Source: Amborella trichopoda (Eukaryota > Streptophyta > Magnoliopsida > Amborellales > Amborellaceae). Taken from it: 64,000 nucleotides of DNA. Made by a program: the position numbers and the translations under genes. The DNA lies in NCBI RefSeq assembly GCF_000471905.2, contig NW_006494916.1:2295025-2359024 (forward strand). The letters are read 5' to 3'. Position 1 is the stretch's first letter. The number at the start of each line of letters is the position of its first letter. The notes under the pieces are model-generated. The model did no database searches and had not been told where the DNA came from. It saw only the letters and a list, made by a program, of their open reading frames with translations. Below, piece after piece: positions 1 to 12,700 of this stretch.

Positions 1-571
1 GGGGTGTGACAGAAAGTCTTGATCGGTAGACCATTAGTCATTATCTTGACCATTAGTGAATCGCCAATGTGTAACGACAGTATAGACCAATGGGTCGTCA
101 CCAATAGTGAATCACTTTAACCACTAATGACGCTGTGGAGTGACTGTAACACCGTGAGCAGAATCAAGTATCGCTAATTTTGACAAGGAACGCTAGACAA
201 TAGTCAATTTGATATTCAAGTATCTCAGAAGATCATCCAAACTATATTTGTGCTTTAAAGGAGGAAAACATGTGTTACATTGGTACATAGATGAAGACAT
301 CGCGGGAATATCAGTCTCCAGGAAGTTAGTATCGGGATACTAAATTACCTTTTTTGGGGGAGTTGTTGTATGGCAGTCCAAGCTACAAAAGGGTGAGAAA
401 TTATTGCCACTAGGGGAAATCTATATTGACAGGAGCATATCAGATATGATGTCGAAGACCTTGGCTAAAGACAAATAAAAGTCATGGTGAAGTATGATTA
501 GCATGGATGCCATTTGAGCACCTGGTTGATCTGCGAAGGGAGACCTCCCTCTTGGGATTGCAGGGGGAGAT
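1..571 (+). mobile_element. Copia pol 3'-end remnant (RNase H region), degraded
   Basis: No intact reading frame remains, but the segment aligns by eye with the better preserved stretch at 1890-2273. Around 365-385 it contains the fragment read as a copia RNase H 'SWQSK'-like motif, and around 410-470 the terminal motif that resembles '(L)GKIHTD'. It ends in a purine-rich tract (about 559-570) directly before the LTR at 572, as expected for the end of pol, the polypurine tract and the 3' LTR. Stops and frameshifts are frequent, so this is an old remnant. The left end lies outside the window. Confidence 0.6.
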
Positions 572-1517
572 TATTGGGAATCTCATCACATGAGGGAGGG
601 ACACCAATGTAATTGTTCTTTTGATGAAAGGCAGTTTGGGAATATAAAAAATAGTGACTTGCTGACTAAGTCTTTTTTCCATAAAAACAAGATCTCATGT
701 AAGGTTTTGGTGTGGCCAGATATTTCTCTTATCTCTTTCTTAAAAGCAAGATAGAGATGGACCTCCTTCTAGGAGGTTATGGATATACTTCCAAATGTGG
801 TAGTTATCCCTTGTCCATACATAAAAGGGAATACGTGAAAGGCTTTGGGTACTCTTAGTTAGTTTTATCCAAATCATATATCTTGGGCCAATTTAAGCGT
901 ATGTCTCTCTTGGGCCATTCTTTGGGTAGACTCTTATTTGTGTGTCAGATATATTGGAAGCCTTCTTTTGCAAAGAAGAAGAAGAAGAAGAGGCGAGAGA
1001 GTTATCCTTCTTTGAAGAGAGAAGACGAAGAGAGTGTTATCCTTCTTCTTAGAGATAAGAAGAGGATGAAAGAGAATCAGTGATCATCTTCTTAAGTATT
1101 TTCTTTGTTGTGAGAGAAAATAGGGAGAATGGAAGAAAAATGAGAGAAAGAGAGAATTGTTTCTTTTAAAAAAAGAAAGCCTTTAGAAAGAAAAAAAATC
1201 TCTGAGATCAGAAAGGGAAATCCTAGAGAGAAGTCTCTAGATGAAATCAGTGATCCCAATAAATGTTGTTTCTTGGAAGACTATTCTAACTTGTGAGTAT
1301 AATTGTGGATTTGTCTCTTTCTCCCGTGGACGTAGCCTGAAAAGGTAAACCATATAAATCCGGTGCTAATAAGATTATTTCTTTATATGCTTTAATACAT
1401 GTTTTTCACTCATACATACACATATCGACTTTGGCATATTTTGTGTTTCATATTTCTTGGTTTCCACTGCGTACATATACATTCGTGCGAGAGGGCTCTA
1501 AGTGGGTGAGCACAACA
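572..1517 (+). repeat. Degenerate copia-type LTR (first copy)
   Basis: The first bases after the purine tract resemble the start of the LTR at 2274, and the last 150 bases before 1517 match the end of that LTR closely and end in ACAACA. The middle is longer than in the second LTR (946 against 787 bases) and includes a GAA/GAG-rich stretch near 978-1080. The terminal dinucleotides have decayed (TA instead of TG at the left). It could be the 3' LTR of the remnant to the left and the 5' LTR of the remnant to the right. Confidence 0.55.
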
Positions 1518-1599
1518 ATCTATATTATTTTCTTTTAACTTTTACCGAGATTGGTTAAGGGAATAGGGCCAGGCCAGGCCTGCCCATTAGCAACCCTAA

Positions 1600-2273
1600 A
1601 AAGAAACATTTTTCTTCCATTAGAAAAGGGTATGGGTTAAAACTATGCAAGATGAGAAAAAATCCTTGTACAAGAATCACACTTATGAGCTGGTATAGTT
1701 GCCGAAGGTTACGAAAGCACGAGAGTTAAGTGTCAGATAGAGCCCTTGAACCGAAAGAAGATGGAAAAAATGTAGAAAGCTCCCTACGTGTTAGCCGTAG
1801 GAACTTTAATGTTCGCTATGGTGTGCATGATGTCATATATCGCATAAGCAGTTGGTATAATGAATAAGATTCAGCACTAATCTTGGCAAGGAACAATAGG
1901 CAAATGTCAATTGGATATTCAGATATCTCAGAAGAGCATCCAAAGTGTGTTTAAACTTTGGGGGAGGAAAACTTGTGTTGCAAGGGTACACAAATAAAAA
2001 CATAGCTAGATAATTAGACTCAAAGAAATCCATCTCTAGATACCTACTTAGTTTTGCAGGGGGAGCTGTTTCATGGCAGTCCAAGCTGCATAAGAGTGAA
2101 AAACTATTGCAATTAGGAAAAATCCATACCGACAAGAGTAAGTTGGAAATGATTACAAAGACATTAGCTAGATATAAGCAAGAGCATATAGAGGCATGGC
2201 TGGCATGGGTGATATATGAGCACCTGGTTGATCTACGAAAGGAAACCTTCCTCTTGAGACTGGAGGGGGAGAT
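1600..2273 (+). mobile_element. Copia pol remnant with large internal deletion
   Basis: Read in several frames the segment keeps recognisable copia pieces. About 1645-1740 is the start of the reverse transcriptase domain (similar to 'SLYKNHTYELV'). About 1800-1850 resembles the 'MVCTRPDIA' segment that normally lies far downstream. About 1985-2090 is an RNase H stretch with 'GGAVSWQSKL', and 2107-2295 is a 62-codon frame containing 'GKIHTDKSK', the usual end of pol. The jump between the first two pieces shows a deletion of most of the reverse transcriptase. Stops are frequent, so it cannot be functional. Confidence 0.65.
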
Positions 2274-3060
2274 TGTTGGATGTCCCATCCCATGAGGGAG
2301 AGGCACTAATGAAAATATCTTAATATATGGAGATATGAAAGTAACAGTATTAAATGGCTTGATTGCGAAGTCATTAAAGTTGTTAGATGAAGATAATCTC
2401 ACGTTGAGATGATAAGATGGGTTTGTTGAAGAGGATCAAATCCCACATAAAAAGGAAAGTAACTTGAGATGAGATAAAAATGGTGTAGCGTGCCTCATCT
2501 TGGGCATTGTTCCTCTTCTTGTGAAAGCCTTTTCTTGGTCTATTAGAAATACAAATAGCCTTCTCTTAGAGAGAAAAAGAAGAAGAGAGAGAAAGTTACT
2601 CTTCTTCTTAAAAAGAGAAGAAGAAGAAGAAAAAGAAGAAGAAGAAGAAGAGAGAGAAACTATGTTAGAGAGAGAAAGAGGGAAATTTTTCTTTCAGAGA
2701 GATAAAATGCCTCTTGAAAAAAAAAGAAGCCTCTGAGAGAGAGAAGAACCTTAAAGAAGGAAAGCCTAGATAGATAACGTCATTAGAAGAAATCAAAGAG
2801 TTAAAAAAAACTTACTTCTTGGAAAAACATTGTAACCATTATTTTTAATAGTGGATCTGATCTTATTCTCTAGTGGACGTAGCCTAAAAGTTAAACCACG
2901 TAAAATCTCGGTGTTAGTAAGTTATTTTTATTTTATTACATGATTTTCCCACTCATAAACACACGCACATCGTTTTTTGTATATTTTGTGTCCCATAAAT
3001 CTAGGTTCCGCTGCACACATCCACATTCATGCGAGATGACTTGACTGTGTGAGCCCAACA
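2274..3060 (+). repeat. Copia LTR (second copy), source of the array breakpoints
   Basis: This LTR of 787 bases starts TGTTGG and ends CCAACA, a perfect 6-base terminal inverted repeat with TG...CA ends. A purine tract (GGAGGGGGAGA) lies directly upstream at its left edge. Its 3' part, from about 2701, recurs at the start of every later array unit (21760, 38393, 48496, 63326), whereas the 5' part occurs only here. It is therefore the native LTR whose interior served as a duplication breakpoint. Confidence 0.75.
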
Positions 3061-3529
3061 ATTATGTATGGATCAATTGAAACCAAAATTCGAGAAGCTT
3101 TCACAATCAATTTTAAAAATAAGGGGCTTTTACTAAGGGATATAGAGCTGAGGCTCTAAACAATAAAATTAGAGCCTACTTAAGTAATTTTCTTATGATT
3201 ATAATAAATTTAGGTAATCCTTTCAAGAGATTATTTTCCAGATCCTCTTTTAACTATGTTATTTAGCAAAAATATAACCAATTTATTTTAAATGAGACTT
3301 TCAAATTGTTGCTGCAATCTCTATTCTACCTTCCAACCTTATATATTAGGCAAAGGCACACTATCATTGAAAATAGATGTGTCTAGTAAATGACTTGAAA
3401 CCCTTATTTTCCCAAAATGCATTCACCATATGGAACCAGTTAAGCTGTAGAATATTGACAACCATGTTACCAATAACACCAAACTCAATGTGGTTCAGGA
3501 TACTATGCCTTACAAGGCCGTTGAAATAT

Positions 3530-3781
3530 TCACTCTGCACAATACTTGAAGTGGTCAAGGATTGTTTTCCCCTTGATTTCCTGGCTAAAAAACCTGTCAA
3601 AGAACTCCCCAAATGTGTAACTCCTGTAAATTGCAGGGCTTTCTTTGCTCACTAATTCATTGGTAGGCCCAATTAATGCATCCAAAGAGGGACCATAAAA
3701 TGTTGGTAATGAAATTCGAGAGAATGTGCAATTCGTAATTGTTCCGTGTTCCACGCTTTTGAAACTCCCATTGCTGATAAC
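3530..3781 (-). CDS. Dioxygenase copy 1, exon 4 and stop
   Basis: 252 bases, from acceptor GGTTTAG|GTT to TGA. It encodes 'VISNGSFKSVEHG' with the distal iron His, then 'SRISLPTFYGPS' with the Arg/Ser pair that binds 2-oxoglutarate, and the C-terminal helix ending 'FKYCAE'. The residue after the His is Gly, where copy 3 has Arg. Confidence 0.8.
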   Translation of the reverse strand, partial: VISNGSFKSVEHGTITNCTFSRISLPTFYGPSLDALIGPTNELVSKESPAIYRSYTFGEFFDRFFSQEIKGKTILDHFKYCAE

Positions 3782-6700
3782 CTAAACCATTCACACCAAC
3801 ACATAAAGCTCTCTATTTTTTGTATGGTAAAGCGCATGGTGCATAGAACAAAAAGTGAAAGACTGTACGAAAGATAGAAAGCTAAAAAGAACTAGTGATG
3901 ATATTCGAGTCCCCAAAGAGCATACTCCCGTGGGGGGGCATAACGTAGTAATGTACATCTACTCCCTCAACTAGGACACATGTTTGGTGGGTTTTCTCAA
4001 CATGAAGCTTTAGAATCAACTTAAGAATTTAGAATCACTGGATCTGCATTAAAACAAATAAAAAATGAAAGAAGTTCTCATACAGTCCAAAATTTGAATG
4101 CATTCCATATACTATGCTCCCGAGGGAGCATAGTTCAGTTCTAGTCCGTCGGTCAGATGACCTACTCGAGGATTTTTAGGAGCTGAATTTTTGGGAACTA
4201 CTAAACAATAACCAGATGATTATGTACAAAACAAAAAAAAATTGAAATATGAGTTTTCTAATATTTAGATCTCACCTCTAAAAATTGGACGGTTGCTTCT
4301 CAATCTTGAGATATAATCCTTTTCAGAAAACTTAGATCTCACCCTCTGTAAATTGGACGGTTTCTACTCAATCTTGAGATATAATCCTTTTCAAGTGTTT
4401 AGAGGGTGCAATTAAAAAATATTTTTTGTTGAAGTTAATATATGTATTAAAGAGGTTATATCTCAAAAATTTGGGGGCTTAGGTGGGCTTTTGTCCGAGG
4501 AAGTAAATGAACAGTATACTTCCGAGGGAGTAGAATATCATTTGGGATTTGAACCAAGGGAATGAATCTGCAATATTCTTTTTTTGGTGTGCATATAATC
4601 TTTTTGGAATATTCAATTGCCAAGTAAAAACTATATATAAAATCACATCACCATGACCCTCATATGTCCAATGGAAATAGTTGGAGTGTGTTGTTGTACC
4701 GCTCAAAGAAATTCAAAACCCTGAGCCGGAAGAACATCATACCCCAACTGTCTAGGATTGACATCTGACTGCCAAGATGACATATTTATTTTCTAATAAT
4801 GGACTCCCAGAAATTGTATATGAACTCTTAAAAACATGGACTCATTTAGGGCCATTTTTCTATTTTGTGGAAATAAATATGCTTTTCAAACTGGATCCAT
4901 GAAATACATGGAGTCTTAAACAGTGTTTAAAAAAAAGCCGAGTCGAACCGGACCCGCTTGGTTCGACTCGGGAATCGCCATGGACGAATCGAATCGGCGA
5001 AAAAAACGGGAATCGTCCGGTTCTAGAGAGAACCGGACGATTCTGTACAGTGACTCGTCGATTCACTGTACCGAATCGGCGAGTCCGTATAGTGAATTGG
5101 CGAGTCCCGTACAGAACTTTTTTTTTTTTTTTAATCCATGATAGATTTTTTTGTAATACTTGATCGATTTTTTTGTAATCCATGATCGAATTGTTTTTTG
5201 TTTTTTTTGTAATCCATGATCAAAATTTTTTTTTTTTTGTAACCCATGATAGAATTTTTTGTAATCCATGATCGAACTTTTTGTAATACATGATCGAAAT
5301 GTTTGCTTTTTTTTCTTGTAATCCATGATGGAAGTTTTTGTTTTTTTTGTTTTTTGTAACCCATGATAGAATTTTTTGTAATCCATGATCGAATGTTTTG
5401 TAATACATGATCGAAATGTTTGTTTTTTTTTGTAATCCATGATTGAAATGTTTGTTTTTTTTTTGTAATCCATGATCGAATTTTTTGTTTTTGTTTTTTT
5501 GTAACAAATGATAGAGTTTTTTGTAATCCATGATTGAATTTTTTATAATCCATGATCGAATTGTTTTTTCCGTTTTTTTGTAATCCACGATTGAAGTTTT
5601 TGTTTTTTTTGTTTGTTTTTTTTTGTAATCCATGATCGAATTTTATGTAATCCACGATCGAATTTTTTGTAATCCATGTTTGAATTTTTTAAAAATTTGT
5701 GATTTTTTTTTTTTAATCCATGATCGAATTTTATTTTGCAATTCATGAATTTTTTGAAACTTTGTGATTTTTTTTTTTTAATCCATGATCGAATTTTTTT
5801 TTGTAATCAATGATAGAATATTTTGAAAATTTGTGATTTTTTTTTTAATCTATGATCGATTTTTTTGAAAATTTGTTATTATTATTTTTTAATCCATATT
5901 ATTCAAAGAGAAAATGAGAGAGGTGATGATTCTGAAGCCACCCTATCCCAGCCATATTATTTACATATCGAGTCCCAACAGCAACAGTGCAGGTGAGCAT
6001 GAAGGATGGACAATCTTCGGGGATTTTAGATTGGAAACACAACAAAACACTAACACTCAGGGATTTGGGAATAGTCAGACGCCTGCTAATATCAATGATT
6101 CTTTTTTAGATCGAATCAATGAATTGTTAAACAAATTCAATCAATGGCACTAACGTGACCAAGAAGAACAATAACTTCGTCTATCATTTTATTTTTAGAT
6201 CATATGTTACTAATTTTATGCTTTATTGTAGTCCATGTATGTTGATATACTTATTCCATGATAATTCTATATTTATCCTTTTGTGTGATGTAAATTAAAT
6301 GCTGAATGGCTGTTCATGCAGGGAAAGAACATATCAATATTCGCATATTCATTCAAAAACATGAAAATTCTTAATGGAGTACCCTCATTTCTTATTGAAT
6401 TCCTAAAAAACAATATTTATAATGAATTTTAATAATTTTTTCGGATTTTTTTTAAGCTTTATTCTGACCGATTCACCCGATTCTCGATCCGGATCGTCGA
6501 TTCGCCGATCCGAATCGGTTTTTTGGAAGCCCGATCCGGGTCACCGATCCGTTTTTTAAACCATTGGTCTTAACATAACAATTTCTTATTCAGTTAGTTA
6601 AGGTGGCATGAGACCATACCATGACATCTTGAATTCCAGTTCTACCATAAGTAAGCGATTCATTTCTTATTAAATTACCCCCCAAAAACAAAAGGTTATA

Positions 6701-9700
6701 TTTATTATAAATAATGTGAGCCTAGTATTGACATATGTGAATACTTTGTAACTCCTTGAATAAAAATAGCACAATGTGATTAATTCATTTACAAAAAAAA
6801 TTGATGACATTTAGTTAGTACAAACAATGTGAGCCTAGTATTGACATATGTGAAAACTTGGAAACTCCATGTTTAAAAATAGCGCTATATGATTTGTAAT
6901 ATGGGCTGCATTATAAGTATCATAAGAAGAGCCCAGTTATTATAAAGGTAAACTAGGTTGTATCCTAAGAATAGTGAGAAGAGCTCTGTATCATACCTGT
7001 AATTGATCGGCTATATTAACCACAAAATCATTTTTCTCCAGTTTCACGATGATACATTTTCCCTCTTTGAGGACTTGCAAAAGAACTGTAATGCCATTCG
7101 GATCGGAATGGCCTGGCAGCCGAAGCGTTAGGTTGGGATCAGGACACGGAGGATAGTAATTTATCAACTGTATTTGATTATGCTTGCCAAATTTCTCATT
7201 CAAATAATCAGAATCAAGTCCAAGTCCTTCAGATAATAGAGTCAAGAGCTTTAGTATCAATACCCTGATCTCAAGAGCATACTTGTTAGCTACCTCCCTA
7301 CAAGAAGAGGTCTCTACTGTGTTAGATAAGCTTGAAAACAAAAAAAAAGCAAATATGATAGGGGGTTTTAGGGGCAAGACCAGGCCAATATCAATACTTT
7401 GTCAAAATGGATTTGGTGTTGGCTGATTCCCAGATTCCCAGTCCAAATTGATGATTTCATATCTGGATAGCCGGGTTTCAAATATATATTGATTATGTGC
7501 GACAACTAAATGAAGAAAGAAAAAGAAAAAAAGAAAAAAACCTTCAATTGCTATCGCTCTTGACTTGGGTATAGAAAGTTTCTAGCAATTAGTTTGTCCG
7601 AATGTCACAACTATTATTAAAACATAGTTATAGGGGCCATGTGAATGATAATTAATACTATCAGACTATTTGATCTGAAACTAACATACCCAGTTCAATA
7701 TTATTTTATTAGTTGTTTTGTACATGCATTGTAATATCTAATATTTAATAATTTATTTTTATTTTTTAAACTTTGTTGTTTTGTGTTATTTATGGTTAAA
7801 AACACGTGATATTCAGATAATTATTTTGAATAAAATAAAAATAGCTTTTTAAAAAAGATAAACTTATATGTAAAATTTCTTATAAGTTTTTCATATAATT
7901 TTATAGGAGACATTGTCAAAGAATAAATAATCTATTATCAAGATTTACTTTATTGAAATAGTAAATGATTAGTGATATTGATTTGATCCATTATAGAGCA
8001 TGCCTGGTGCATATTAAGTGTTGACGGGTTAAAGTAGTGTTCAGCAAAAGTAGTTCATACAACTTGTTTCCTAATTATTAGGTCTCTCAGCTCTGTTATT
8101 GACTACAAGAACTAGAAGGAGTTTGGACAAGTAAACCGGTTGATTATTCTTTCTTTCGTGTTTTTAGGTGTGCTACATATTCTTTTATTCTAAAGGAGAC
8201 AAGAACAAAGTTGGACGCAAAATGCAAAAAGTGTGTGTTTTTACAAAGGGTTATAGATTGTGGGATCTTATTAACTACAATATTATACTTAGTTGAGATG
8301 TTATCTTTAATGAAAATTCCATGCAGAAAAAAAAGATAAGCCAGATGCAAAAACTATTGAGATGGAATGTAGCCGTAAGAACCAGCGAGATAATGGTCAG
8401 GACCAAGAACCTGAAATTATCCAAGTGCTTGAAAAATATTTTGGTAGTGGTTAATTGAGAAGATCCGATAGACTTAAGAAGGCTCATATGGGGCTTAACG
8501 ATTATGTCTTGTCTTAGGCTTACCTAACAGAGGAGGGTGAGTCATGTTCTTATCGTGAAGCACGTGAGGTCGATGAAGCTGGTCAATAGAGAGCATCCAT
8601 GAAAGAAGAGATGGAAGGCCTATAAATAAATAAGACACGGGACCTCGTCAAGTTACCAGAGGAGCGAAAGACAATTGGTAGCAGGTGGGTCTTCAAGAAG
8701 AATAGAACTTCTGATGATAGTATTGAAATGTTTAGAGCTCGATTGGTTTTGAAGGACTATGCTCAAATTCAGGTGTTATTTTTTATGAGATTTTTTCTCG
8801 TGTTGTGCACATGTCCACTATTAGAGTTATTCTAATGATGATTACTATCCTTGATTTAGAGTTGAAACAATTAGATCTGAAAAGTGTTTTTTTTCATGAT
8901 GACTTAAAAGAATAAATTTATATGACCCAACCTGAAGGTTTTGTTAAGGAAGGTAAAGAGAAGTTGTTTCTAGGCTCAAGAAATCATTATATGGGTCGAA
9001 ACTGGTGTTGAGATATATGTACAAACGATTTGACACTTTCATGTTGAGCTTTAATTTTTATAGATGTGAAGCCGACCATTGTGCATATTTTCGTGGATAT
9101 TGTGATGGAAAAGTTACTATCTTGTTATTATATGTCGATGACATGATTATTGTTTAACCAAACAAAGAGAATATTGCAACACTTAAAGTTCAGTTGACTA
9201 GAGAATTTGAGATAAATGATTTGAGAGTCATTAATCGAATTCTTAGGATGCATGTAATAAAGGCAAGAAATACAGGAAAATATGGTTAACGAGAAGAGTT
9301 ATGTGGAGAGGGCCTGCAGGATTTCAATATCCAAAATGCCAAACAAGTTAGTACCTCATTCCTATGCATATGAATTTGCCTTTGAAATAATGTCCTAGCA
9401 CTGAAGCAGAGAAGACCCAAATATCTCGAGTACCATATACATCTGTAGTAGGGAGCCTCATGTTTGTTATAGTTAGCATCATATTTGACATAACACATGC
9501 AGTGGGAGTTGTGAGCAGATATAAGGTAAATCCTGGTCATTGTCACTGTACTGCTGTAAAGTGGATCCTTCGGTATTTGAAGGGAATTTGCAATGCTGGT
9601 AGTTGTTGCAATAGAATGGAGGTGGTGCAGTTAGTTGGTTATCAATGTTGCAATCTGTGGTGACTTTGTCTTTTACAACGGCGGAATATATGTTACTCAC

Positions 9701-12700
9701 TTATGCATCCAAAGAAGCAATTTGGCTAAACATGTTACTTGGTGAATTCTGAGTTGTGCAAAAAAGTATACCGCTTCATTACGATAACCAGAGTGGCTTG
9801 TTTCTTGCAAGGAATTCAATCTTCTATGAAGTGACTAAATATATTGATGTTCAATATAACATTATCGGTGATGGAGTACAAAATGAAAGAATTTTATAGC
9901 AAAAAATTCATGGCAATGACAATTCAACAGATATATTAACTAAGCCCATTAGAAAGGGGAAGTTCACTTGGTGCAAGACTTCCTTGAAGTTTGTGGTTAC
10001 CTGATGATTAGTAATTGGTGGGCAACAATTTTTGGAACAGACTAAGTCAAAATAGAAACATGTCTTCAAGCGAGAGAATGTTAATAACATGAATACATGT
10101 TTCAATGTTAATAACATGAATACATGTTTCCTCTTTTCAGGAAACTTCATTTTTTTTAATAGCTACTTAGATTTCTTATATGTAAAGTAATCCTATTTTT
10201 TCGGATTTGAAACCAAGTGGATAAGGGAAAAAGGGTACCCATGGGAAGAGGGAAACCTTTCCTAACTCCTATAACATAGGGAGAGAGAAGATGGTTCACG
10301 TGATTGCATATGAGTTTCCTCTTTAAAAATGTTATGGTTTGTAGAGAGAGAAAACAATGTAAGGAATAGTTAAGCGAAATGATTAGTTTTTTTTAGTCTT
10401 TGGGTTGGTCTTCTAGAGCGAGAAAGACTATGTTTCAGGGCTAGAGAGAGCATGTAATCCCTTGTATTTTCCATGCTTGCATAATATTTTTCTGATTAGC
10501 GAAAGAGACCTTGATGTCCTGTAAATTTAGGAAATTTGCTAAACCACGTAAATCTTTTCGTCACTCTCTTTTCTCTCTTTGTAATGTTTTTCTTTCCTTC
10601 ATGTTTTGAAAACCTTGTTTTTTATCCTTTATAATTTTCACCAAAAAGTAGAGGTCCAAATGCCCACTTATTTTTCCTTCTTTAAATAAATAAAAATAAA
10701 ACAGGACCATATTCCGTATGACCAAACAATTTCTAGCCATAAATACAGATAAATGTATACAAGGATATTATTTACTTTCGATACAAAGATGTGGTATTTG
10801 AGATCACGTAGTTGAGGGTATGTCATCTCAAATCCTCATACATCTAGGCAACAAAAATCTCCACAATGGCTCTAAAATCAATTTCCAAGACCGACATTGA
10901 ATTTTGAAATTCATAAAATGGCACAAATCCTGTGGATCTATATCTTATTTTTAGGACGAAATGGATGGTCTAGATAATTTGTTAATATACACTATTTTTA
11001 GAACTTGAAACCTTTTTTTTTTTTTTTCACAACTGTAATGTTCAAGGTCAAATTATCTATGTAAAGGTTTTTCAATGTTTGAATTGTAATTTTTGATGAG
11101 TTATATGGTGAAACTTTACTTATTTTCAGAGGGCTGCACTACTATTAAACAATTTTCCTTTAGAAAAAAAGTATTCCAAGTGCAAATTGTCTGGGGAAAA
11201 CTATAGGAAAAACCATAGATACCCCCAAATCGAAGTTTCTAGATATTCCCTGGTATTTTTTTATTTTTTATATCACACTAATGATTTGAATTTATTTTGG
11301 ACTAAAATATCTTCATTTCAATCCACGTTTCCCACTCCAACTCTCTCTTACCTGGTTTGACACAAAATGTGCCAAACCGATATAATTCAATATAAATCGG
11401 TCTGATGGATTGTGTGCCAGACTAGTAGAATCTTAATAGTTGAAGCCGGTCTGGTATATTTTGTGTAGGATTGACACATTGTCAAAATCCAATCCAACAC
11501 ATTTTTGTCCCAAAAATGACCATTTTGAAGATAAACATTCTGTCCGACATATTTTTGTGTCTAACTGGTACATATTGGGCATCAAACATGTATCAAAATA
11601 GGGGGTATTTTTGTCCTAAATGGTTTATGATTTAGTGGGGTAGTTGCAAAAATAAAAAGTTTTGGGGTTAGAGAACGATTCAAAAAGTATTGGGGAATTA
11701 CATGCTTAGAAAATAGGGTCAAGGGAGGCATCCAAAATTTTTCCAAAATTATAGGCGCTTCCAAATTTTACTTTCGAGAAATCCCCCAGATGCAATTCCG
11801 ACACAACCTGTGTCGGACTAGCTTATGTTGAAAATGTGCCGGCTCAGCAAGGGCATAGAAAGAGAAAGCAGGAAATAGGAACTAAACTGAGGATACTATA
11901 GTCCAAAAGAAGTTACAATTTTTGCTTTAGATGGGCATAAAAAAGACAGTTGGGATTAATAATGTGATATCAAAGTTTTTTTTTTTTTGGGGAGGTGGGG
12001 TGGGTTATGGGGGATATCCCTCAAAATTCTAATTTGTTAAATTTATCTAACATCTCACTTAGGTATTTGATTTATTTTAATTGATATCCCTAGAAATTCT
12101 AATTTGGTGGGTAACTATAATTTTCCCAATTATATAACATCTCATTTAGGTATTTGATTTTATTTTTATGAAAGTAACATGGAAAATATTTATAAAAGGT
12201 GCACGTTAGGGACCTATTGTGAAAGATTGTTCTAGCTCCCAGTCGATCATTTCAACCTCCACATGTACCAATATCCAGTCGATCATTTCAACCTCCACAT
12301 GTACCAATATAAAGAAATTAACTGCTAAAAATAGTATATCTGGTACATATCATCTAGATTATCTAATTTTAAGAGCTTTAACAATTTATATATAGGTTCG
12401 ATCTTTCTATTATTGAAACTTTAGATTTCATAGAGCTGCAGCCACTGTATGAAGGAATATAGGCATACATGACTTAGATTTGTTGATCTTATTAATAAAT
12501 CAAAGAAAATATCAAAAAGTTATTATTAAGAAAAACAACTCTAATCACTCACAGCTGTAGAATGTAAAATAATTGAAGTTGTAATCACCATTTAGTGTCG
12601 AAAATTAGAAAAATAAATTAAAAGGCTCTTTACTTTTAATACCAGGAGGTCACAACCATACTTATCTGTCAGAATCATCATCTAATTACTAATAGCATTT

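Larger units (their letters stand above)
4921..6566. mobile_element. hAT-like non-autonomous DNA transposon in intron 3 of copy 1
   Basis: The element of 1646 bases has imperfect terminal inverted repeats (CAGTGTTTAAAAAA and, from the right end, CAATGGTTTAAAAAA). It is flanked by an 8-base target duplication with one mismatch (GTCTTAAA 4913-4920, GTCTTAAC 6567-6574). The matching places in units 2, 3 and 4 have a single (G)CCTTAA-like site and no insertion, so it entered unit 1 after the duplications. Both ends are rich in short GATCGG/GAATCGGCGA motifs, typical of subterminal transposase sites. No transposase is present. An 8-base duplication and CA...TG ends point to the hAT superfamily. 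Confidence 0.75.

Noticed and set aside
883..1083. 66-codon frame rich in Lys/Arg
   Set aside because: It lies inside the degenerate first LTR and has no matching frame in the second LTR.
2500..2736. 78-codon Glu/Lys/Arg-rich frame
   Set aside because: It lies inside an LTR and comes from its GAA-rich stretch; no other copy conserves it.
5063..5746. Several overlapping minus-strand frames of 67-174 codons with repeated Lys/Tyr/His peptides
   Set aside because: They are the three frames of the T-rich minisatellite in the hAT-like element. All frames are open for the same compositional reason.
5120..5905. CRISPR-like repeat array
   Set aside because: Repeats are imperfect and separated by variable T-runs, not unique spacers, and the genome is eukaryotic.
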